This document shows, in pieces, positions 6,332 through 12,658 of a stretch of 37,809 bases of DNA. Origin of the DNA: a virus. Numbering within the stretch: the first letter of the stretch is position 1; each line of letters starts with the position of its first letter. The translations under genes and the position numbers were made by a program. The notes under the pieces are model-generated. The model did not search any database, was not told where the DNA came from, and worked only from the letters and a program-made list of their open reading frames with translations. The stretch is from positions 1-37,809 of IMG/VR virus record IMGVR_UViG_3300003635_000010; one strand, 5' to 3'.

Positions 6332-6447
6332 TGCAATTAGTACGTGGGGTCGGATGGGGATAAACCTTTCGAACCAGTGTCCGGAACATAACTCGGCGTA
6401 ATCGTGCGGAGCGGACGCCGTCGCTCCGGATCATAACTCACAGTTAT
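6332..6447 (-). promoter_or_regulatory. promoter cassette for the 6331-to-5878 operon
   Basis: BRE TTCGAAAGG and TATA TTTATCC are at about 6358-6373. Dyad 1 is at 6380-6410 (right arm decayed to GTAAT and ATCGTGCGGA). Dyad 2 at 6425-6447 has a perfect core, ATAACTCACAGTTAT. Confidence 0.7.
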
Positions 6448-6483
6448 TCCGAGTGCTAAAAATAATCGAGGCCGACTGCTACG

Positions 6484-7005
6484 TCAACCGAACAGTTCGC
6501 CGAGTCCTTCCTCCTCCTGCTCGTCTTCGTCCTCGTCTTCCTCGTCGTCAGCGAACAGTTCCTCCAGGTTCGTGCTGTCGTCGTCCTGCTCCATCTCCTC
6601 CATCTCCTCCTCGACCTCATCGATGGCCTCCTCGACCTCCTCGTCGTCCGTGACTTCGTCGTCCGGAATCGCGTAGCTCTCCCCGGTGTAGTCTTTTCGA
6701 CCACCGTCTTCGGGCGACCACGAGTTTCCGGTCGGTTCCATCTCGACACTGACCGAGTCGCCAGCTTCGATGTTACCGAAGTCCCGAATCTCGGACGGAA
6801 TCGTGATACACGACGATGCCGTCACGAACGCCGTGAACTCCATCGCTTCGGTCGGTCCCTCCGGGGTTTCGACCCGAGTCTGGACCTCCTGGTTGTAGCA
6901 CGACCCGACATGGTTCGCCTGGAACCGCGCGGGGACGTGAATCGTACCGTTACTTGAAACAGCCAGTTCCTCCGCGACCGTAACGTCTTGGGTGCTATCT
7001 CCCAT
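6484..7005 (-). CDS. AbrB/SpoVT-like protein with acidic tail, 173 aa
   Basis: Two segments resemble half-repeats of swapped-hairpin AbrB domains: VSSNGTIHVPARFQ (about 16-29) and CITIPSEIRDFGNIEAGDSVSVEM (about 71-94), the latter matching the family pattern IP-x-x-IR...GI-x-x-GD-x-v-x-v. After residue 125 the protein is almost only Asp and Glu. AbrB proteins bind DNA as dimers, so this is a candidate regulator of the viral promoters; the acidic tail could be a DNA mimic or a halophilic adaptation. It has its own complex upstream region. The domain call is moderately sure, the role is inference. Confidence 0.5.
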   Translation of the reverse strand: MGDSTQDVTVAEELAVSSNGTIHVPARFQANHVGSCYNQEVQTRVETPEGPTEAMEFTAFVTASSCITIPSEIRDFGNIEAGDSVSVEMEPTGNSWSPEDGGRKDYTGESYAIPDDEVTDDEEVEEAIDEVEEEMEEMEQDDDSTNLEELFADDEEDEDEDEQEEEGLGELFG

Positions 7006-7160
7006 TGCAATTAATTCATGGAGCCGGTCACGTATAAACTTGTCGCTATAACTATCAGTTATTACGTCGATTCGTGTAACTACATCGACTAATTAGCTGA
7101 CGTAATGAATATGAGTCAGCGTTATGATGCGGACCGATCCGCTGTCGCTCCGGATCATAA
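7006..7160 (-). promoter_or_regulatory. expanded promoter region of the AbrB-like gene
   Basis: TATA TTTATAC is at 7032-7039. A perfect dyad core ATAACTATCAGTTAT is at 7048-7062. Instead of the usual cassette there follow about 40 AT-rich bases, then the left copy of a 45-bp inverted repeat (7089-7133) ending in the usual GATGCGGA, and dyad 2 from 7149. Several operator-like half-sites are therefore stacked upstream of a putative regulator. Confidence 0.6.
7089..7133. repeat. left copy of 45-bp inverted repeat
   Basis: Its reverse complement matches 8408-8452 at 40 of 45 positions, with only one mismatch in the inner 33. Each copy is itself a dyad (GCTGAC ... GTCAGC, 13 bases apart). The pair encloses the AT-rich endonuclease/glycosylase island. 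Confidence 0.75.
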
Positions 7161-7610
7161 CTATGAATTATCCTCTATTACTTCTATCCAGTCCTTTTTA
7201 CCAGAACCAAAGTCATTTATTTCTGCCGATCGGCGTACTATTTCCTTCATCCCTTCTTTGGACTTTATCAGTTCACTTTTATCATCTCTCAGATCACACC
7301 ATTTCTCAAAAGAATCAGATTTTGCTGAACTATCCCATAACTCGCCACTGCTTGACCTAATGAGGGATTCGAGTTTGTTACAACTATCGACAGAGGTAAC
7401 TTCCCATCGCACTAAACCACTATTATCATATTCGTGGATATTTCCGATACCAGTCTGAGATTTCACCGTATGTAGCGTTTCACTATCATCTATATGTAGA
7501 TCAAGGGTAAACTGTGGTCGGGCCTGTACACCAAACCTATTCCGTTCTCTCTCATAGAGGGCCATCTGAAAACAACCCTCACCAATTATTAGACCGATTA
7601 CTTGTTTCAT
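7161..7610 (-). CDS. LAGLIDADG-type homing endonuclease, free-standing, 149 aa
   Basis: Residues 4-15 (VIGLIIGEGCFQ) match the LAGLIDADG core with an acidic Gly-Glu-Gly pair; then come FTLDLHIDDSETL and a GIGNIHEY segment typical of single-motif family members, which act as homodimers. The gene is strongly AT-rich compared with its neighbours, a mark of recent transfer. A TTTAAG TATA box about 25 bases before ATG 7610 gives it its own promoter. The stop TAG lies inside dyad 2 of the adjacent cassette. Confidence 0.8.
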   Translation of the reverse strand: MKQVIGLIIGEGCFQMALYERERNRFGVQARPQFTLDLHIDDSETLHTVKSQTGIGNIHEYDNSGLVRWEVTSVDSCNKLESLIRSSSGELWDSSAKSDSFEKWCDLRDDKSELIKSKEGMKEIVRRSAEINDFGSGKKDWIEVIEDNS

Positions 7611-7648
7611 GTGTGCATTTAATACTTACACACACTTAAATCTTTTGA

Positions 7649-8356
7649 TTAGTATTCTGATAGTCCTGTTTGTCTCCCAAACGAGCTTCCGGGCAACATT
7701 ACTTCAAACCACTCCTCATGTTTTGCAACACCTTCACTTCTATTGGTGTCGAAACATACCCACTGAAACATAAAAGTAGAGAGCCTTTCCGAAAGATTCT
7801 TGTACTCACCTTTTGCTATTTCTATTGCTTCACGATACTCACTAACTGACTTGTAGTCTTTGGCTTTCACGCGGTCGTCCGGAATCATTTGGGCCATATT
7901 AGTGTCGATACACATCACGTCTTTGAAACCGAGCATGGCCGGAATGAACGGGGCCTTGATGTACGACACACCGGCTAACTCGTCGGCCATCAGTTCGACG
8001 GCTTCCCACACATTGCCGGTTTTGAGTCGGAAGATGATGTCGTCGCCCGTGTCACTGAAAATCGTGTCGAAGTTCGACCGTATGTAGTCGAATTTGTTGT
8101 TTCCGTAGTTGACACCTCTCATCACTTCCCGCAATTCGTCCCACGTGTCGGCATTGCAGTATCCGCGAAATGCTCGGCGAAGGATTGAAATGTCGTTTTG
8201 GACCGACATAACCGCGAAGACACTGCTATCGAATAGCATCACTTTTTGGGTGAACCTATCAGCAGATAGGAACGACTCCCGAAGCGTATCCAATTCACGG
8301 CTAATCGTATCGTAGGTATCCTGGTATCGCTCGTAGTGTCGGAACGGGTCGGCCAT
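7649..8356 (-). CDS. HhH-GPD-type glycosylase-like protein (copy 2), 235 aa
   Basis: It aligns by eye along its whole length with the 3153-3848 product: FAVMSVQ (47-53), GVNYGNNKFDYI (81-92), AGVSYIKAPF (128-137) with Lys 134, CIDTN (149-153) with Asp 151, and QWVCFDT...HEEWF. The hairpin lacks the second Gly and the residue after DT is Asn instead of His, so activity may differ. The last ~70 codons (7649-7860) are much more AT-rich than the first part, as if the 3' end was replaced together with the adjacent endonuclease. Start 8356 follows the TATA box by about 31 bases. Confidence 0.5.
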   Translation of the reverse strand: MADPFRHYERYQDTYDTISRELDTLRESFLSADRFTQKVMLFDSSVFAVMSVQNDISILRRAFRGYCNADTWDELREVMRGVNYGNNKFDYIRSNFDTIFSDTGDDIIFRLKTGNVWEAVELMADELAGVSYIKAPFIPAMLGFKDVMCIDTNMAQMIPDDRVKAKDYKSVSEYREAIEIAKGEYKNLSERLSTFMFQWVCFDTNRSEGVAKHEEWFEVMLPGSSFGRQTGLSEY

Positions 8357-8530
8357 TGTTACACTCGAATAGTGGGTCGACGTACGGATAAACCTTTCGT
8401 CTCGGTGTCCGGAGGATTACGCTGACTCATATTCATTAAGTCAGCTAATTAGTCAATCTTGATTGACGTAATAACGCTGAGTTATGATGCGGACCGACAG
8501 CGGTCGCTCCGGATGATAACTGACAAAAAT
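8357..8530 (-). promoter_or_regulatory. expanded promoter cassette for glycosylase-like copy 2
   Basis: TATA TTTATCC is at 8387-8394. The dyad 1 position is occupied by the right copy of the 45-bp inverted repeat (8408-8452). A further half (ATAACGCTGAGTTAT, GATGCGGA) follows at 8471-8493, and dyad 2 is at 8508-8530. It looks like a normal cassette split by about 60 extra bases. Confidence 0.6.
8408..8452. repeat. right copy of 45-bp inverted repeat
   Basis: It is the inverted partner of 7089-7133. It carries GCTGAC and GTCAGC arms around an AT-rich centre. The arms replace the normal cassette dyad at both ends of the island. Confidence 0.75.
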
Positions 8531-8612
8531 AAAAGCGACGACGCCGGTGGCTCCTACTCGAATTTAGACGACTCGCCTCACGGCTACGTCGTCGATTTAA
8601 GTGACCCGATGG

Positions 8613-8795
8613 TCACTCAAAGCCGACCAGCGTCACATCGCACTCGGGGTCCTGTCGCCCGAGTTCCGCGAGGGTTTCGATGGCCGTGGTATTCCGCTCC
8701 TCGGCCTCGATGCCCTCCTCCGTCGTGCGGGAGGACCCGTCCTCCCACTCGAACCGATACACCGCCGTCGTGTCGTCGCCGATGGTGGCGGACAT
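8613..8795 (-). CDS. hypothetical acidic protein, 60 aa
   Basis: The protein MSATIGDDTTAVYRFEWEDG...CDVTLVGFE looks like a short beta-alpha-beta unit, with a helix rich in Glu and Ala in the middle. The ATG follows the AATTGCA leader and a TTTATATG TATA box. After its stop, about 80 bases (8531-8612) hold no supported gene and end in the T-rich TTTTATTTTTG, a likely terminator. No family is recognised. Confidence 0.6.
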   Translation of the reverse strand: MSATIGDDTTAVYRFEWEDGSSRTTEEGIEAEERNTTAIETLAELGRQDPECDVTLVGFE

Positions 8796-8911
8796 TGCAA
8801 TTGGATACAGGAGCGACGTACATATAAACCTTACGAATCCAACTTCGGAGCATTACGCTGAGTTATCGTGTGGACCGGACGCCGTCGCTCCGCGTAATAA
8901 CCGAAAATAAT
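8796..8911 (-). promoter_or_regulatory. promoter cassette for the 60-aa gene
   Basis: BRE ATTCGTAAGG and TATA TTTATATG are at 8821-8836. Dyad 1 (8844-8874) has a one-base variant left arm (ATTACGCTGAGTTAT) and ends GTGTGGA. Dyad 2 at 8889-8911 keeps the left arm and then becomes A-rich. Confidence 0.7.
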
Positions 8912-8923
8912 ACGACGCTGTCC

Positions 8924-9094
8924 CTATCGACGAGGTGCGTCGATCCTGGTGTTCATGTTGGGGTCGGCACGTCGCTCGTGCATCTCTTGCTCCATTGCCT
9001 CGACCCGTCGCTCCTCCCGACACTTGGGACAGTGGTCGTAGCCAGTCAGTGCGCTCACGTCTACGTCGTGACGATGGCAGTAGTCCTGTGCCAT
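8924..9094 (-). CDS. small zinc-finger-like protein, 56 aa
   Basis: The N-terminal half holds CHRHDVDVSAL and CPKC (about residues 6-25), giving Cys and His ligands for one zinc, and the rest is a charged helix (REERRVEAMEQEMHERR). ATG 9094 is about 23 bases from the CCTAAG TATA, so it is leaderless. Its short promoter has a BRE and TATA but no dyads. DNA- or RNA-binding is plausible. Confidence 0.6.
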   Translation of the reverse strand: MAQDYCHRHDVDVSALTGYDHCPKCREERRVEAMEQEMHERRADPNMNTRIDAPRR

Positions 9095-9136
9095 ACATAC
9101 CCGTTGTACCCACTATCACTTAGGTGTTTCGCTTCG
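9095..9136 (-). promoter_or_regulatory. dyad-less promoter of the 56-aa gene
   Basis: BRE GCGAAAC and TATA-like CCTAAGTG are at 9115-9136, almost the same core as the promoter at 3869-3886, but with no upstream dyads. This makes it a natural contrast to the full cassettes. Confidence 0.55.
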
Positions 9137-9218
9137 ACCGTTCGAAAAGAGTGGGATACACTCACTTCGGCTGACCACTGGAATGGTCGGAGCGGACAGG
9201 CGATATGCGACGGTGGCC

Positions 9219-9326
9219 TCACACGCCAACAAAGGGGTGTGCGGGCCGATAGGGAAGAATACCCAGTTCTTCCCGCGTCATCGCCCCCGACCGTTGCCAC
9301 ACGGTCAGGCTTTCCTCCGTCTCCAT
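9219..9326 (-). CDS. hypothetical 35-aa protein
   Basis: The ORF METEESLTVWQRSGAMTREE...HPFVGV is the only sensible frame correctly placed behind a TATA box (CTTATGG at 9348-9356, about 23 bases away). It has no Cys and no hydrophobic helix. Downstream, GACCA/TGGTC at 9173-9188 can form a short hairpin before CTCTTTTC. Function is unknown; the unit could also be a noncoding RNA. Confidence 0.45.
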   Translation of the reverse strand: METEESLTVWQRSGAMTREELGILPYRPAHPFVGV

Positions 9327-9439
9327 TACAGTGTAGGGGTGCTGGTACCATAAGTGTTTTGGCTGTATGTCCGGAGCATAGCTCACAGTTATCATGCGGA
9401 CCGAAGACGCCGTCGATCGGCATAATAACTGCGAAAAAT
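9327..9439 (-). promoter_or_regulatory. promoter cassette for the 35-aa gene
   Basis: TATA CTTATGG lies at 9348-9356. Dyad 1 is at 9370-9400, with one change in the left arm (ATAGCT). Dyad 2 is at 9416-9439 and decays into GCGAAAAAT, T-rich on the minus strand. Confidence 0.65.
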
Positions 9440-9449
9440 AGTGTTCGTA

Positions 9450-9620
9450 TTAGTGCTTCCCGCAGTTGGGACACTTATGAGGTAGCACATCCTCGACGGG
9501 TTGGGACCACGTGTTCCCACAGCTTGAACACGTTGCCTTCATCGTATTACAGTCATGACACACTCTGCCCGTCATGGACTGGCGACCGTTTGTCTCACAC
9601 TCTGGATTAGCGTTACACAT
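9450..9620 (-). CDS. zinc-ribbon protein, 56 aa
   Basis: Eight Cys are arranged as CNANPEC, CHDC, CSSC and CPNCG over 56 residues; the last two pairs form a typical rubredoxin-like zinc ribbon and the first two a second possible site. ATG 9620 is 4 bases after the preceding stop codon, so it is probably co-translated. An internal Met (9575) would remove the first pair. A nucleic-acid-binding adaptor is plausible. Confidence 0.6.
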   Translation of the reverse strand: MCNANPECETNGRQSMTGRVCHDCNTMKATCSSCGNTWSQPVEDVLPHKCPNCGKH

Positions 9621-9624
9621 GGAC

Positions 9625-9876
9625 CTATTCGAGGAACACTTCCCACGGGTCGTCTCGGCTCTTGTTCGCCCCAATGCGGGCGTTATGGTCGTTCAGAACC
9701 CCGAGAGCGTCCGGTTCGAACCCTCTCTCGGTCGTTTCCACGACGATGCCCGCCAGCATGCTGTCACGGACGCCCGTGATACAGTCACACATGGCGAGGT
9801 CGTTCTTGAGGCGCTCACGGCGAACGCTGTTGTTGTCAATCTTGGCTCGGGTCGTGCTATGGTTATCTGCTCCCAT
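9625..9876 (-). CDS. hypothetical protein, 83 aa
   Basis: It begins MGADNHSTTRAKIDNNSVRR and is mostly helical, with CDCITGVRDSMLAGIVV in the middle and a C-terminus DDPWEVFLE that resembles short interaction tails. It has the AATTGCA leader and a TATA box 26 bases from ATG 9876. It is first of a two-gene operon with the zinc-ribbon protein. Family unknown. Confidence 0.6.
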   Translation of the reverse strand: MGADNHSTTRAKIDNNSVRRERLKNDLAMCDCITGVRDSMLAGIVVETTERGFEPDALGVLNDHNARIGANKSRDDPWEVFLE

Positions 9877-9995
9877 TGCAATTCAACTATGGAGAGCGAT
9901 ACGTATAAACCCTTCGACTCCGTCTTCGCATAATTACGCTGAGTTATGATACGGACCGACCGCTGCCGTCTCTCCGCACCATAACCGCCAGTTAT
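9877..9995 (-). promoter_or_regulatory. promoter cassette for the 9876-to-9450 operon
   Basis: TATA TTTATAC is at 9903-9910. Dyad 1 is at 9925-9955 (ATTACGCTGAGTTAT, distal GATACGGA) and dyad 2 at 9973-9995 (perfect ATAACCGCCAGTTAT arms apart from one base). An A9 run at 10,006-10,014 is the T-tract ending the next gene upstream. Confidence 0.7.
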
Positions 9996-10026
9996 ACCGC
10001 GACCGAAAAAAAAATCGGGTGCGACT

Positions 10027-10401
10027 CTACGCCGTGTAGAATCCGCCTATCTTCCCCACGTCGGTCCGACTCGGTCCCTCATCGTGCGCGTTCGGCCCGA
10101 TGACGTAGCCATTGTCTACATTCCAGTTGTAGACGACGCCGTCGTCAGTTTCGACTTTGAGGTCGGCCAGCGGTCGACCCCAGTCCTCGTCGGCCAGCAT
10201 CTCCTTGTCTCGGTCGCTGAGAGACTTCGTGACGGTGCCCTCGACACCGGCTTGGTGGTTGTCGCGGTCGTACTCGACGCCGGGTAGGTCGTCGCTCACA
10301 CCGTGCAGATTGATGCCCATGAAGACCCGGTCACCTTCGTCGAGTTCGGTCGCACTGGTTCGCTCGCGCGCTTCGTCGTCGGGGGAGGCACTTTGTGCCA
10401 T
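10027..10401 (-). CDS. hypothetical protein, 124 aa
   Basis: The N-terminus is disordered and acidic. From residue 20 a beta-rich domain follows (LDEGDRVFMGINLHGV ... VEGTVTKSLSD ... LKVETDDGVVYNWNVDNGYVIGP). The pattern of a small barrel with GDRV and GTV turns resembles SH3/KOW-like folds, but I cannot name a family. A T-tract follows its stop. Start 10,401 has the leader ATTGCAA and a TATA at about 28 bases. Confidence 0.6.
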   Translation of the reverse strand: MAQSASPDDEARERTSATELDEGDRVFMGINLHGVSDDLPGVEYDRDNHQAGVEGTVTKSLSDRDKEMLADEDWGRPLADLKVETDDGVVYNWNVDNGYVIGPNAHDEGPSRTDVGKIGGFYTA

Positions 10402-10534
10402 TGCAACCTATGCTTGTACTGGGACCCGTAAGTATCTTTCGCTTCGGTGTCCGGATGATAACTGGTGGTTAATAACTGACGATTATAATGCGGACCGACG
10501 GCAGCAGTCGCTCCGCACAATAACCGTGAGTTAT
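10402..10534 (-). promoter_or_regulatory. promoter cassette with duplicated dyad 1
   Basis: BRE GCGAAAG and TATA ATACTTAC are at 10,428-10,441. Dyad 1 is doubled head to tail: ATAACTGGTGGTTA is followed directly by ATAACTGACGATTAT (10,450-10,494). Dyad 2 is at 10,512-10,534. An A10 run at 10,539-10,548 is the T-tract of the next upstream gene. Confidence 0.7.
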
Positions 10535-10558
10535 ATCGAAAAAAAAAACGGGTTATTG

Positions 10559-11005
10559 TCAGCGAAGGTAGGTGTACTCTGCGCGCTTGACTTCCGCGAG
10601 GTCGGGGTGTTCCGAAGCGAGTGCCGATGCGTTGACACTCACGAACTCGGTGTAGTCGATGCCTTGCCCGACTGCGCGCATGATGACTTTCCCCGCGTCT
10701 TCCGCGAGGTACTTGTTGTGAGACTCGATGCGCGAGAGTCCGTACAGGGACTCGCCCACCTCGATGCGGTCCTCCAGTTCGGCATCCACCACGTCGGACC
10801 GAACTTCGTCCACAGTGTCCTCCAGCTCCTTGATTTCGGTCCGTAGCTCCACGAGGTCGAGGTCGTCCATGTCCTCGATTTCGTCCGGCTCCAGCGCGTC
10901 GAGTCGCTCGTGCATCGCCGTTACCTGTTCTTGGAGCGAGTCGGGGCTGCTGTCGTTGTTCTGCACGGTTCCGCTGTCCGTCGCGTCGGAATTGCTCTGC
11001 GACAT
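10559..11005 (-). CDS. coiled-coil protein, 148 aa
   Basis: A Ser/Asp-rich disordered start (residues 1-23) is followed by a long heptad-like helix (about 24-85: LQEQVTAMHERLDALEPDEI ... ELRTEIKELEDTVDEV), then a mixed domain ending EYTYLR. This suggests a homo-oligomeric protein. A T10 tract lies right after its stop codon. Start 11,005 uses the ATTACGAT leader variant. Function is unknown. Confidence 0.65.
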   Translation of the reverse strand: MSQSNSDATDSGTVQNNDSSPDSLQEQVTAMHERLDALEPDEIEDMDDLDLVELRTEIKELEDTVDEVRSDVVDAELEDRIEVGESLYGLSRIESHNKYLAEDAGKVIMRAVGQGIDYTEFVSVNASALASEHPDLAEVKRAEYTYLR

Positions 11006-11121
11006 TACGATTAAATCATGGGCAGCCGTATGTATAAACCTTGCGAATCCATCTTCGTACGATAACCCGGAGTTATGGTGCGGACCGACAGCGGTCGTTC
11101 CGGATCATAACTCACAGTTAT
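11006..11121 (-). promoter_or_regulatory. promoter cassette for the coiled-coil gene
   Basis: BRE ATTCGCAAGG and TATA TTTATAC are at 11,032-11,047. Dyad 1 is at 11,054-11,084 (ATAACCCGGAGTTAT), centre 33-34 bp from the TATA. Dyad 2 at 11,099-11,121 has perfect ATAACTCACAGTTAT. The dyad centres are 45 bp apart. Confidence 0.75.
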
Positions 11122-11403
11122 ATCTGCGACGAAACCCAAGCCGGTCGAGGGCTACCCGGCATCGGCATTACCCGAACGCCAGACCCTCTCTCGGATGGGA
11201 AAGCGCCGGTATGGTGACCGACTTACCCTATTCGGGTCGACCGGGACTCTCTCGTTTTCCCCGTGGATTTCAGCCCAACCGATTTCCCGGATGGTAAGTC
11301 CGGTCTATGTGGTTTCGGTAGGCACGCACGCCGGAGTCGGTCGTTGCCTGTATGACATCGCTCGGACCCTTGCTCCGGTACGCCCCTTACCATTGGGACG
11401 CAT
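11122..11403 (-). other. promoter-driven unit without a convincing protein
   Basis: A full cassette drives transcription from about 11,403 leftward, but the region has only two overlapping basic ORFs: MRPNGKGRTGARV... (11,403-11,305, 32 aa, leaderless position) and MVRGVPEQGSERC... (11,393-11,223). Both are Arg/Lys-rich, unlike the acidic proteins around. Complementary segments (GGTAAGTCGG and CCGACTTACC types) suggest RNA structure. It may be a viral noncoding RNA. Confidence 0.35.
11223..11393 (-). CDS. doubtful basic ORF, 56 aa
   Basis: This is the longest frame behind its cassette. It has about 13 Arg/Lys and only four acidic residues, the reverse of every neighbour, and its ATG lies about 33 bases from the TATA rather than the usual 21-26. 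I list it only as the alternative to a noncoding RNA or to the 32-aa ORF at 11,305-11,403. Confidence 0.25.
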   Translation of the reverse strand: MVRGVPEQGSERCHTGNDRLRRACLPKPHRPDLPSGKSVGLKSTGKTRESRSTRIG

Positions 11404-11514
11404 ATAGGTAGAGGGCCGACTATCATATAAGTCTTACGGCTTGGTGTCCGCATCATAACTGGGGCTAATGATGCGGACCGACGGCGTTCGCTCCGGACCA
11501 TAACTGCCAGTAAT
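11404..11514 (-). promoter_or_regulatory. promoter cassette for the unit at 11.4 kb
   Basis: TATA CTTATATG is at 11,424-11,432. Dyad 1 is at 11,447-11,477 (same ATAACTGGGGCTAAT core as at 2.2 and 5.8 kb) and dyad 2 at 11,492-11,514. Confidence 0.7.
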
Positions 11515-11540
11515 AGAAACCGACCCCGGCCCCGTTCGCC

Positions 11541-12098
11541 CTACTCTCGGACCGCCTGATGCATCTCCTCGACCCAGTCGGTCGGTGCGATAAACGCCCG
11601 CTGCTGATAGCGGTCGTCGGCGAACCCGTCCGACAGATAGTGAACGGCCCCGACTTGCCCGACCACTTCGGCGAACATGACACGGTCCTGTTCGTGTGTG
11701 TCGAAGTATTGGCACATGTGTTTCCACTTTTTGAACTCACCTTCCGGGCTGAAATCTACGTCGGCTTCGAGGTGCCCGAACCAGTCGTGAACTGCCCGAA
11801 ACGCCAACTGTTCCATGTGACTGAAATACGGGTGGTCCGTGTGTTGGTTGTACACCCGAAGCTTTTGCTCCGCCCCCACCGTGATAGCCATGTCGAGATA
11901 GTCGTCGTACGGGTCGGCTTTCTGAAATTGAACCGGGACCGGAATCTCTGCGAATAGCTGTTCGATAGTGTTAGCTATATTGTCGTATGCCTGTTCGGTC
12001 CGCGGGTGGTCCTCGAAGGGTAGCGCCCACCGTTCGGTTTCGACGTATGCCTCGCCTATCTGTTCCGCGACCGCGTGGGGAGTCTGGCTTATCGCCAT
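11541..12098 (-). CDS. HDxFGH-motif phage protein, 185 aa
   Basis: The central segment FRAVHDWFGHLEADVDFSPE (about 101-120) followed by GEFKKWKHMCQYFDTHEQDRVMFAEVVGQ resembles a conserved phage protein group with RAVHDxFGH and E...GQ motifs; the several His, Asp and Glu could bind a metal. I recall related sequences in actinobacteriophages but cannot verify this here, and no activity is known to me. Start ATG 12,098 is about 22 bases from the TATA box; the longer frame reaches only into the promoter. Single-gene unit. Confidence 0.55.
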   Translation of the reverse strand: MAISQTPHAVAEQIGEAYVETERWALPFEDHPRTEQAYDNIANTIEQLFAEIPVPVQFQKADPYDDYLDMAITVGAEQKLRVYNQHTDHPYFSHMEQLAFRAVHDWFGHLEADVDFSPEGEFKKWKHMCQYFDTHEQDRVMFAEVVGQVGAVHYLSDGFADDRYQQRAFIAPTDWVEEMHQAVRE

Positions 12099-12211
12099 AC
12101 TCCTACATGGTTCGGGGTACATATAAGTCTGTCGGTACGGTGTCCGGATGATAACTCACAGTTATAGTGCGGACCGCGTCGGCGTCGCTCCGCATAATAA
12201 CCGTGAGTTAT
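12099..12211 (-). promoter_or_regulatory. promoter cassette for the HDxFGH gene
   Basis: TATA CTTATATG is at 12,119-12,127. Dyad 1 is at 12,143-12,173 (ATAACTCACAGTTAT) and dyad 2 at 12,189-12,211 (ATAACCGTGAGTTAT), with 46 bp between centres, the longest seen. A-rich 12,221-12,232 is the terminator tract of the upstream gene. Confidence 0.7.
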
Positions 12212-12242
12212 ATTGCATGCGAAAAAGAAAAAGTCTGTCCGT

Positions 12243-12536
12243 CTACACCTTGTCGTGGCGAACCTTCCACGCCAGTGATTCCTCAAGGTCGTCCTCGTAG
12301 TACTCAGACTTGAGTTCACCGTACCCGTCGACCAGTTGGGCCAGCGTCTCGTCGTCCACGGGCGTGGTCGTGTACGAAACCTCGGTCTTCGAACAGCAAC
12401 CACAGCCACGGCGCTTATGCTCCAGCGTACGAACGACTAACTCGACCACACCGCTATGGTCGTTCATCATGAGCCCGAGCGTGTCAGTCAGCTTGATGTC
12501 TACGTCGGTCACTTCGTCGATAGGCTTGTAGCCCAT
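12243..12536 (-). CDS. hypothetical Cys-cluster protein, 97 aa
   Basis: It starts MGYKPIDEVTDVDIKLTD and has a CGCCS cluster at about residues 44-48 following KRRG. The closely spaced Cys could bind metal or form a redox pair. The C-terminal half is acidic and helical. ATG 12,536 lies about 23 bases from TATA TTTATAC. No family is recognised. Confidence 0.6.
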   Translation of the reverse strand: MGYKPIDEVTDVDIKLTDTLGLMMNDHSGVVELVVRTLEHKRRGCGCCSKTEVSYTTTPVDDETLAQLVDGYGELKSEYYEDDLEESLAWKVRHDKV

Positions 12537-12648
12537 ACCGTTAGATTGGCTGGGATACGTATAAACCCTTCGGTCCTGGCTTCGCACGATAACTGTGAGT
12601 TATGATGCGGACCGACGGCGTCCGCTCCAGATCATAACGCACGGTTAT
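12537..12648 (-). promoter_or_regulatory. promoter cassette for the Cys-cluster gene
   Basis: TATA TTTATAC is at 12,559-12,566. Dyad 1 is at 12,581-12,611 (ATAACTGTGAGTTAT) and dyad 2 at 12,626-12,648 (ATAACGCACGGTTAT). Confidence 0.7.
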
Positions 12649-12658
12649 ATTGCTATCG

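Noticed and set aside
8531-8612. GTG-started 10-codon ORF after the 60-aa gene
   Set aside because: It is too short, has no ribosome site and no following gene; the interval mainly carries a T-rich terminator.
9061-9474. 137-codon minus-strand ORF
   Set aside because: It runs through a promoter cassette and overlaps two better-placed small genes; its translation is Arg/Ser/Cys-rich and unlike other products.
9716-9727. tRNA-like T-arm GGTTCGAACC
   Set aside because: It lies inside the 83-aa coding sequence (codons for GFEP) and no acceptor, D or anticodon arms surround it.
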